Assembly (NCBI GenBank): GCA_964447605.1
Contig: CAYUTA010000096.1
Coordinates: 1-5,991 of the forward strand
Direction of reading: 5' to 3'
DNA length: 5,991 bases
DNA from: CAYUTA01 sp964447605
GTDB taxonomy: Bacteria > Bacillota > Clostridia > Christensenellales > CAG-138
The notes below the pieces were generated by a model. That model was not told the DNA's origin and made no database searches. It worked only from the letters and a program-made list of their open reading frames with translations. Each line of letters begins with the position of its first letter. The first letter of the stretch is position 1. The translations under genes and the position numbers were made by a program. Shown here in pieces: positions 1-5,397 of the stretch.

Positions 1-2927
1 TGACCTACGGCACGGAACGCGCCAACGCCTACCGCATCCTTGAAGATACCCTCAATCTTCGGGATGTTCGCATTTATGACACCGTGCAGGAACCGGACGG
101 CAAGGAACGCCGCGTCCTCAACAGCAAGGAAACCACCCTCGCCCAGCAGAAGCAGCAGGCCATCAAGGACGCTTTTCGGGACTGGGTATGGAAAGACCCG
201 GACAGGCGTTATGAGCTTGTAACAAAGTACAACGAGCTTTTTAATTCCACTCGTCCCCGCGAATACGACGGGCGGCATATTACCTTCTCCGGCATTAACC
301 CGGAAATCCACCTGCGGGAGCATCAGCTAAACGCCGTGGCGCACATCCTCTACGGCGGCAACACCTTGCTCGCCCACGAAGTTGGCGCGGGCAAGACCTT
401 TGAAATGGTCGCCGCCGCCATGGAGAGCAAGCGCCTCGGCCTGTGCCACAAGAGCCTGTTTGCAGTGCCCAACCACCTGACGGAGCAATGGGCGTCGGAG
501 TTTCTGCGGCTTTATCCCTCCGCAAATATCCTTGTGGCCACGAAAAAAGACTTTGAGCCGCGCAACCGCAAGAAGTTCTGCGCCCGCATCGCCACCGGCG
601 ACTATGACGCGGTTATCATCGGCCACTCGCAGTTTGAGCGCATCCCCGTATCCCGCGACAGGCAGGAACGGCTTTTGAACGAGCAGATATGGGAGATTGA
701 GGACGGCTTGCAGGAGCTGAAAAACAGCCATGCGGAACGCTTTAGCATCAAGCAGTTGGAACGCACCAAGAAAAGCCTTGAAGCCCGTTTGGAAAAGCTC
801 TCAGCCAATGACCGCAAGGACGATGTTGTGACCTTTGAGCAGCTCGGCGTTGACCGCCTTTATGTGGACGAAGCGCACAGCTTCAAAAATCTGTTTCTCT
901 ATACCAAGATGAGAAATGTCGCCGGTCTATCCACCACCGACGCGCAGAAATCCTCGGATATGCTTCTCAAATGCCGGTATCTTGACGAAATCACCGACAG
1001 CAAGGGTGTGGTATTCGCCACCGGCACACCCGTTTCAAACAGCATGACAGAGCTTTTCACCATGCAGCGCTATCTCCAGCACGATACCATCAAGCGGCAG
1101 GGCCTCGCGCACTTTGACAGTTGGGCGTCTACCTTTGGGGAGACGCAGACCGCCATTGAGCTTGCGCCGGAGGGTACAGGCTACCGGGCGCGGACACGCT
1201 TTGCCAAGTTCTTCAACCTCCCGGAGCTGATGACACTATTCAAAGAGGTTGCGGACATTAAGACCGCCGACCAGCTCAACCTGCCCACGCCCACGCCGGT
1301 CTACCACAACGAAGTGGCGAAGCCCTCTGAGCTTCAGCAGGAAATGGTGCAGGAGCTGTCTGAACGCGCCGCCCTTGTCCATTCCGGCAGGGTGGAGCCA
1401 AACGTGGACAATATGCTGAAAATCACCTCGGACGGGCGCAAGCTGGGGCTTGACCAGCGCGTGATCAATCCCGACTTGCCCGACAATCCCGGCAGCAAGG
1501 TCAACAAATGCGTGGACAACATCATGCAGATATGGCAGGACGGGCAGAGCGACAAGCTGACCCAACTCGTCTTTTGCGATTTGTCCACACCCAAGACCGC
1601 ACCGACAAAGCGGGCGGCAAAGGCGGCGGCAGGAAACCTCGACAGCCCGGAGCTTCATGCGCTGGAGCAGCTCACGCCGGTGGCAGACCCGGAGCCGCCG
1701 TTCTCCATCTATGACGACATCCGGGAAAAGCTTGCCGCAAAGGGCGTCCCCCGCGAACAGGTGGCGTTTATCCATGAGGCCAACACCGAAGTTCGCAAAA
1801 AGGAACTGTTCGCCAAAGTCCGCAGCGGACAGGTGCGCGTCCTTATGGGAAGTACCTTTAAGATGGGCGCGGGAATGAACGTGCAGGATCGCCTTGTGGC
1901 GCTCCATGATTTGGATTGTCCGTGGAGGCCGGGAGACTTGGAGCAGCGCAGCGGGCGTATCATCCGGCAGGGCAATAAAAACGAGGAAGTACACATTTTC
2001 CGCTACGTTACGGAGGGGACATTCGACAGCTATTTGTGGCAGACCGTAGAGAATAAGCAGAAGTTTATCTCTCAGATTATGACCTCAAAATCCCCGGTGC
2101 GCTCCTGCGAGGACATTGACGAAACCGCGCTCTCCTATGCGGAGATCAAGGCGCTGTGCGCCGGTGACGAGCGCATCAAGGAAAAGATGGATTTAGACGT
2201 GGACGTGTCCCGTCTGCGGCTGATGAAGGCCAACCACCAAAGCCAGCAATATAAGCTGGAGGACAATCTTCTTAAATATTTCCCCGCGCAGGCGGAGCAA
2301 AACAAGGGCTTCATCGCCGGTTTTGAATCGGATATAAAAACGCTGGCTGCACACCCCCACCCCAAAGACGGCTTTGCCGGTATGGAGGTCAAGAGCGATG
2401 TGCTCACCGACAAGGACAACGCAGGAGCTGCCATCCTGGAGGCGTTCAAGGATGCAAGGGGCTTGGAGGCCGTTCCCATCGGGAATTATCGCGGCTTTGC
2501 CATGAGCCTGACTGTGGAGGACTTCGGCAGAGATTTTGTTCTCACCCTCAAAGGACAGATGACCCACCGCGTATCGCTGGGCAAGGACGCGCGCGGCAAC
2601 CTCACCCGCATCGACAACGCACTCGCCGCCATGCCGGAGCGCCTGCAAGCTGTCCGGGCGAAGCTGGACAACATCTATGCGCAGATGGAAGCGGCGAAAG
2701 CCGAGCTGGGAAAGCCCTTCCCCCAGGAGGAGGAGCTGAAACAAAAATCCGCACGGCTGGCAGAATTGAACGCCGAATTGAATATCGACGATAAGACGCC
2801 CATCGAGCGCATGGCAGAGCCGGACATTGCCAAAAGCGCACGTCCGTCCGTGCTGGACAAGCTGAAAGCGCCCTGCATACCCGGCAGGCAGGACAGGAAA
2901 AAACCACATGGAATGGAGGAACGATGA
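1..2927 (+). CDS. Large SNF2-type helicase protein of a conjugative element, C-terminal part (5' end outside window)
   Basis: The frame is open from base 3 to the TGA at 2925-2927, giving 974 visible residues. A GTG at 84 lies inside conserved sequence and is not a credible start, because the codons before it read TYGTERANAYRILEDTLNLR, a segment I associate with this family. Numbering from base 3, Walker A is HEVGAGKT (125-132), the DEAH box is 289-292, ATGTP (339-343) resembles SF2 motif III, GSTFKMGAGMNVQDR (616-630) covers motif V and QRSGRIIRQGN (648-658) is motif VI. The protein is therefore a complete two-lobed SF2/SNF2 ATPase followed by a C-terminal extension with a likely coiled coil near 895-935 and a PSVLDKL tail near 947-954. 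Homologues in Tn1549/CTn-like elements are often 2000 residues or more, with an adenine-methylase-like domain upstream; that part cannot be seen here. It probably acts on DNA in the cytoplasm, but its job in transfer or defence is unproven. It is translationally coupled to the next gene. Confidence 0.93.
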   Translation, partial: TYGTERANAYRILEDTLNLRDVRIYDTVQEPDGKERRVLNSKETTLAQQKQQAIKDAFRDWVWKDPDRRYELVTKYNELFNSTRPREYDGRHITFSGINPEIHLREHQLNAVAHILYGGNTLLAHEVGAGKTFEMVAAAMESKRLGLCHKSLFAVPNHLTEQWASEFLRLYPSANILVATKKDFEPRNRKKFCARIATGDYDAVIIGHSQFERIPVSRDRQERLLNEQIWEIEDGLQELKNSHAERFSIKQLERTKKSLEARLEKLSANDRKDDVVTFEQLGVDRLYVDEAHSFKNLFLYTKMRNVAGLSTTDAQKSSDMLLKCRYLDEITDSKGVVFATGTPVSNSMTELFTMQRYLQHDTIKRQGLAHFDSWASTFGETQTAIELAPEGTGYRARTRFAKFFNLPELMTLFKEVADIKTADQLNLPTPTPVYHNEVAKPSELQQEMVQELSERAALVHSGRVEPNVDNMLKITSDGRKLGLDQRVINPDLPDNPGSKVNKCVDNIMQIWQDGQSDKLTQLVFCDLSTPKTAPTKRAAKAAAGNLDSPELHALEQLTPVADPEPPFSIYDDIREKLAAKGVPREQVAFIHEANTEVRKKELFAKVRSGQVRVLMGSTFKMGAGMNVQDRLVALHDLDCPWRPGDLEQRSGRIIRQGNKNEEVHIFRYVTEGTFDSYLWQTVENKQKFISQIMTSKSPVRSCEDIDETALSYAEIKALCAGDERIKEKMDLDVDVSRLRLMKANHQSQQYKLEDNLLKYFPAQAEQNKGFIAGFESDIKTLAAHPHPKDGFAGMEVKSDVLTDKDNAGAAILEAFKDARGLEAVPIGNYRGFAMSLTVEDFGRDFVLTLKGQMTHRVSLGKDARGNLTRIDNALAAMPERLQAVRAKLDNIYAQMEAAKAELGKPFPQEEELKQKSARLAELNAELNIDDKTPIERMAEPDIAKSARPSVLDKLKAPCIPGRQDRKKPHGMEER
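2915..2920 (+). promoter_or_regulatory. Ribosome binding site GGAGGA bearing on start choice
   Basis: GGAGGA lies inside the last codons of the helicase gene. It is only 3 bases before the ATG at 2924 but 9 bases before the in-frame ATG at 2930. The spacing favours 2930 as the true start, while the ATGA overlap favours 2924. The two proteins would differ by two residues. Confidence 0.6.
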
Positions 2928-3763
2928 TTATGAATAATGAGGAATTGAACCTGAAACTCTATGAAAAAATGTCCGCTGAACAGGACAAGTATCGGGACTG
3001 GCTGCTGACGCAGCCCCCGGTCGAAATCCTGCGGCACACCTACGAATACACCGTCCGTGAAGATATTGTCATGTCGCTGGAAATGAACAATCTGACAGAT
3101 GAACAAGCGTCCGCGTTGTTGGCGTCGCCAAGTCCGCTGTCTGATGTTTGCGACACCTTTATGGATATGGAGGTCAACCACATGGATGACATTCGGGATT
3201 CCATAACAAACCGTGCCGACGATGTTTTGAAGCGCCAGCGGGAGGAATTGCTGAATACACCGGTCTACAAACACCCCGCCTCATACGCCCGTGAGAATAA
3301 CGAACTGGACATTTACCGGGCCTCCAATAAGGCAAATATCTCCTGCAAGGAGGCGCTGGAAAAAGCCATCAACGGTAACTACCGGGATAACTGTCTGGAC
3401 ACGAAAACAGCCTACGCACAGGTTGCGGAACAGTTTGGCGCGGAGCGTATGAAGTATGTCCTCGCCGTGACTGTCCGAGAAAAAGATTGGGACGGGCGCA
3501 TTTCCCACGACAACAAGGAGTGGGCCAGTACCGTTCCCGTTGCCGAAAACCCGGACGCATGGGGCAGCGACAGGAATTGCTATATGGTTGTCGATCAGGC
3601 GCATCCCGGCCTTGTGGACTTGTTCGTGACCCGTGCCAGAAAAGAATTTGCGAAGGAGCTGGACGCGCCGGACAAAAAGCCCTCCGTCCTCGGCAAGCTG
3701 CAAAAGGCTGCGGCAGAACCGAAAGCGCCAATGCCCTCCAGAAAAAAGGATATGGAGCTGTGA
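2924..3763 (+). CDS. DUF3848/DUF3849-like protein of unknown function
   Basis: This 279-residue soluble protein has no visible signal peptide or membrane segment. Residues 1 to about 105 (NEELNLKLYEKMSAEQDKYR, then a WLLTQPPVEIL segment and an LLASPSPLSDV segment) look like the DUF3848 family. Residues from about 113 to 225 (starting PVYKHPASYAREN, then YRASNKANISCKEALEKAI) look like DUF3849. From memory these two domains often occur together in clostridial conjugative elements beside the SNF2-like protein; neither has a known activity. The last 27 residues carry KPSVLGKL (252-259) followed by a Pro/Lys/Ala-rich tail, similar to the end of the upstream helicase. The start overlaps the helicase stop by 4 bases (ATGA), and mobC begins one base after its stop, so the three are very probably co-translated. 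The start could be the ATG at 2930, which is better spaced from the ribosome binding site. Confidence 0.85.
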   Translation: MIMNNEELNLKLYEKMSAEQDKYRDWLLTQPPVEILRHTYEYTVREDIVMSLEMNNLTDEQASALLASPSPLSDVCDTFMDMEVNHMDDIRDSITNRADDVLKRQREELLNTPVYKHPASYARENNELDIYRASNKANISCKEALEKAINGNYRDNCLDTKTAYAQVAEQFGAERMKYVLAVTVREKDWDGRISHDNKEWASTVPVAENPDAWGSDRNCYMVVDQAHPGLVDLFVTRARKEFAKELDAPDKKPSVLGKLQKAAAEPKAPMPSRKKDMEL

Positions 3764-3764
3764 T

Positions 3765-4103
3765 ATGGCAAATCGGGAACGGGAAATACAGATCAAGTTC
3801 CGGGTGACGCCGGAGGAACGTGCGCTCATTGAACGGAAGATGGCGCAGTTTGGGACGCGGAACATGGCGGCGTACCTTCGCAAAATGTCAATAGACGGCT
3901 ATGTGATTAACCTCGACCTGCCGGAGCTGCGGGAGATGGTATCGCTCCTGCGCCGGTCAAGCAACAACCTGAATCAGCTCGCCCGCCGCGCCAATGAGAC
4001 GGGGCGTGTCTACGATGCCGACATGGAGGACGTGAAGCAGAATCAGGAACGGCTATGGCAGGCGGCGTCGGATATTCTCACCGCCCTTGCCAAGCTGAAA
4101 TGA
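3765..4103 (+). CDS. mobC: MobC-like relaxosome accessory protein
   Basis: This 112-residue protein starts at an ATG 7 bases after GGAG (3754-3757) and 1 base after the previous stop. A longer reading from 3633 would overlap the preceding gene heavily and is not needed. The N-terminus fits a ribbon-helix-helix fold: a short strand around 6-14 (REIQIKFRV), a helix around 16-29 (PEERALIERKMAQF) and a second helix around 33-42 (NMAAYLRKMS). Residues 67-80 (NNLNQLARRANETG) match the conserved region of MobC proteins, and a C-terminal helix follows. Proteins of this family bind the origin of transfer and help the relaxase open the DNA at the nick site. It is the last gene before a hairpin terminator. 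Unusually, the relaxase gene does not follow directly but lies about 1.3 kb downstream. Confidence 0.9.
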   Translation: MANREREIQIKFRVTPEERALIERKMAQFGTRNMAAYLRKMSIDGYVINLDLPELREMVSLLRRSSNNLNQLARRANETGRVYDADMEDVKQNQERLWQAASDILTALAKLK

Positions 4104-4149
4104 AATGCGCGGGCGGTTTGCAAAAAAAGCAGGCCGCCCGCATTTCTTT
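4103..4149 (+). terminator. GC-rich hairpin after mobC, probable intrinsic terminator
   Basis: Left arm AAATGC plus GGGCGG (4103-4108 and 4111-4116, two bulged bases between) pairs with CCGCCCGCATTT (4134-4145). The loop contains TGC and GCA around a run of seven A. The 3' side reads TTTCTTT, a modest U-tract. Its position at the mobC stop codon suits the end of the upstream operon. It could also be the inverted repeat of an origin of transfer. Confidence 0.65.
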
Positions 4150-4161
4150 CCGGCGGCATCC

Positions 4162-4190
4162 TTGCGACGCGAGCCTCTTTCCGTTATGCT
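4162..4190 (+). promoter_or_regulatory. Possible sigma-A promoter for the three-gene block
   Basis: TTGCGA (4162-4167) and TATGCT (4185-4190) are separated by 17 bases, the ideal distance, and each matches the consensus at four of six positions. The start of transcription would fall near 4197, leaving a leader of roughly 38 bases before the 4235 ATG. A near-palindrome, CTTGCG-A-CGCGAG (4161-4173), overlaps the -35 box. The match is only moderate, and the same stretch is a candidate transfer-origin region. Confidence 0.4.
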
Positions 4191-4234
4191 GTCATCAGAA
4201 CACAAAATCCGCTTGAAAAGGAGTTGCTTCAAAT

Positions 4235-4546
4235 ATGCTGACGAATGAAATTGTCCTGAGAGTTTTTGCCGAATATCTGCAACAAGACAAGGATTATGAG
4301 GTGGTTCTCACCAGTCACGGCTATACGGTCATGGGCTGGGACTGTTGCCGGGAGGACTGGCAGAATGTTGTTTACTGCCCCACGCCGGAAGCCCTGCGCG
4401 ACGCTCTGCTGGATGCTTACTCCGGCTTTGCGGAGACGAAAATGACCGATGAGAATGACCGCGATCTGACCGATGCCGAAACGAAAAGAATTGAGGCTGA
4501 GTGTAGGGCGCTTGCCGAGAAATGCGAACAGGAGGCCACATTATGA
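4235..4546 (+). CDS. Small acidic hypothetical protein
   Basis: This 103-residue protein starts at an ATG preceded by AAAAGGAG (4216-4223), with a rather long 11-base spacing. I do not recognise a named domain, although similar small proteins seem familiar from clostridial mobile elements. The first half, from LTNEIVLRVFAEYLQQD through YEVVLTSHGYTVMGWD, suggests a helix followed by beta strands. The middle (CPTPEALRDALLDAY) suggests another helix. The last third, from about residue 70, is highly charged (DENDRDLTDAETKRIEAE) and probably helical. Four cysteines are present (two adjacent at WDCC), but no obvious metal-binding spacing. There is no signal peptide or membrane segment. Its stop overlaps the start of the next gene by 4 bases (ATGA), so the two are translationally coupled. 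Function unknown. Confidence 0.78.
   Translation: MLTNEIVLRVFAEYLQQDKDYEVVLTSHGYTVMGWDCCREDWQNVVYCPTPEALRDALLDAYSGFAETKMTDENDRDLTDAETKRIEAECRALAEKCEQEATL
4530..4535 (+). promoter_or_regulatory. Ribosome binding site AGGAGG that fixes the start at 4543
   Basis: A perfect AGGAGG sits 7 bases before the ATG at 4543. It lies after the alternative ATG at 4522, so it favours the shorter 96-residue membrane protein over the 103-residue reading. Confidence 0.8.
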
Positions 4547-4833
4547 GACTGCTGCTGAAAATACTTGTTGCGCCCATCATCGCTATATTAGCAATTTTCG
4601 TTTGGCTCTGCTCCGGCATCCTCTACATTTCCGCATGGGTATTCGGCGTCGCCGGTACGCTTATGGGAATCTGCGCGGTCTATGTTTTTCTGACAAACAC
4701 CATTGTTGCCGGTATCATCTTCACAGTGCTGGCCGTCCTTGTCAGCCCTCTCGGTATCCCCATGTTCGCCGTATGGCTGCTGGCAAGGCTCCAAGACCTG
4801 CGTTACGCCATACAAGAGCGCGTTTACGGATGA
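4543..4833 (+). CDS. CD1845-type small integral membrane protein
   Basis: This 96-residue, very hydrophobic protein has three likely membrane segments: about 4-24, 26-50 and 53-80. A conserved-looking SPLGIPM (68-74) lies near the end of the third segment, followed by a short charged cytoplasmic tail (ARLQDLRYAIQERVYG). The pattern of short N-terminus, three helices, and SP(L/Y)G(I/L)PM near the C-terminus matches what I know as the CD1845 family, small proteins found in Clostridioides difficile conjugative transposons and relatives. Their function is not established; a role at the membrane during transfer is only a guess. The start at 4543 is chosen because of the AGGAGG 7 bases upstream and the ATGA overlap with the previous gene. 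Family assignment is from motif memory and moderately certain; the membrane prediction is strong. Confidence 0.82.
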   Translation: MRLLLKILVAPIIAILAIFVWLCSGILYISAWVFGVAGTLMGICAVYVFLTNTIVAGIIFTVLAVLVSPLGIPMFAVWLLARLQDLRYAIQERVYG

Positions 4834-4849
4834 AATCTGTGCACGTTTA

Positions 4850-4858
4850 TGGTATCAT
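4850..4858 (+). promoter_or_regulatory. Possible extended -10 promoter
   Basis: TGGTATCAT fits the extended -10 pattern TGnTATAAT, with five of six bases matching in the hexamer. No convincing -35 box lies 16-18 bases upstream, which extended -10 promoters can tolerate. Transcription would start around 4865, with a leader of about 24 bases before the 4889 ATG. This would allow the 148-residue protein to be expressed separately from the two genes before it. Confidence 0.4.
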
Positions 4859-4874
4859 ATCCCTATATCATCGT

Positions 4875-4883
4875 GAGGAGGTG
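4875..4883 (+). promoter_or_regulatory. Strong ribosome binding site GAGGAGGTG that decides the start at 4889
   Basis: The core AGGAGG (4876-4881) is 7 bases before the ATG at 4889. An in-frame GTG at 4883 overlaps the ribosome binding site itself and cannot be the start. Confidence 0.82.
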
Positions 4884-4888
4884 TGCCT

Positions 4889-5335
4889 ATGAACGACGGT
4901 GAGTTGATTGGCAAAGTACATTCGGCGGTTTATCATCAATGCAAGGCGCGAGGCTACGCCGCGCCGGTGGATGTGCTGCTGGACATAGGCGTTCTGCCAA
5001 AAGAGAAATATGAGGACTGGCGGCGTGGGCGTGTGGATTATCTGGAGCGCGTCTGCACCGTCAACCTCCGAAAACTGTCCTTCATTATGCACCAAATAAG
5101 AGTGTATGCGCAAAAAGCAAAACTGAAACCGTCCGTGACCGTCTACAAACAATGGGGCCTGAAAAAGAAAAGCGGTCAGGGCAAGCCGCCCGTCCGTATT
5201 CTGCGATTCAGCAAAAGCGGCGACCCTGATATTGAAAAATGGTACGCAACGCATTTTGTGGATGCAAAGAAAATCGCGGAACTGAAAGAAGAACAGACGC
5301 TCAAGGACAGCGCACAAACGCTACAGCAATCATAA
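4889..5335 (+). CDS. Basic hypothetical protein of a mobile element
   Basis: This 148-residue protein starts at an ATG served by a near-perfect ribosome binding site. I do not recognise a named domain, though the block around residues 11-56 (HSAVYHQCKARGYAAPVDVL, then LPKEKYEDWRRGRVDYLE and C56) looks like a conserved family found in many bacterial genomes. Other striking blocks are KLSFIMHQIRVYAQK (about 62-76), LKPSVTVYKQWG, LRFSKSGDPDIE and YATHFVD. The middle is rich in Lys and Arg, compatible with nucleic-acid binding, but no known fold is evident. There is no signal peptide or membrane segment, so it is probably cytoplasmic. It is separated from the preceding membrane-protein gene by 55 bases containing a possible promoter, and is followed within 12 bases by a strong terminator. 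Function unknown. Confidence 0.82.
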   Translation: MNDGELIGKVHSAVYHQCKARGYAAPVDVLLDIGVLPKEKYEDWRRGRVDYLERVCTVNLRKLSFIMHQIRVYAQKAKLKPSVTVYKQWGLKKKSGQGKPPVRILRFSKSGDPDIEKWYATHFVDAKKIAELKEEQTLKDSAQTLQQS

Positions 5336-5346
5336 TATTTTGATGG

Positions 5347-5373
5347 AGACGGTCATTTAATGGCCGTCTTTTT
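5347..5373 (+). terminator. Intrinsic terminator between the small genes and the relaxase
   Basis: AGACGGTCAT (5347-5356) pairs with ATGGCCGTCT (5360-5369) through ten pairs including one G-U, around a three-base TTA loop, followed by a run of T to 5373. This is a textbook Rho-independent terminator for the upstream genes. It ends only 24 bases before the expected start of the relaxase frame. Confidence 0.85.
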
Positions 5374-5382
5374 CTATGCCGG

Positions 5383-5390
5383 AAGGAGGG
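5383..5390 (+). promoter_or_regulatory. Ribosome binding site AAGGAGGG of the relaxase gene
   Basis: AAGGAGGG is followed after 7 bases by ATC at 5398. The spacing is ideal for initiation there, yet that codon is not a standard start. The next in-frame ATG is at 5416, 25 bases away. Confidence 0.7.
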
Positions 5391-5397
5391 AAATCGT

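Noticed and set aside
84..86. GTG at 84 as the start of the helicase
   Set aside because: The frame is open to the left edge of the window and the residues before it match the family, so the gene begins upstream.
1236..1994. Long minus-strand open frame (252 codons) inside the helicase gene
   Set aside because: It lies wholly opposite conserved helicase motifs. Its translation has no recognisable domain, and such antisense frames are common in GC-rich coding sequence.
2193..3274. Overlapping minus-strand frames of 199 and 238 codons
   Set aside because: Both are antisense to the helicase C-terminus and the following gene, and their translations look like random sequence rich in Arg, Leu and Cys.
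3633..3764. Longer mobC start at 3633
   Set aside because: It would add 44 residues overlapping the preceding gene, while the ATG at 3765 has a well-spaced GGAG and begins the usual MobC N-terminus.
3281..3883. Minus-strand open frame (200 codons) opposite the DUF3849-like gene and mobC
   Set aside because: It covers two convincing + strand genes and has no recognisable protein features, so it is a shadow.
4473..4892. + strand frame of 139 codons over the membrane-protein gene
   Set aside because: The competing frame has a perfect ribosome binding site, a coupled start and a coherent three-helix membrane profile. This one is rich in Arg, His and Pro with no pattern.
5333..5338. TAATAT as a -10 box for the relaxase
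   Set aside because: No -35-like sequence lies at a suitable distance, and transcripts from it would still have to pass the terminator at 5347-5373.
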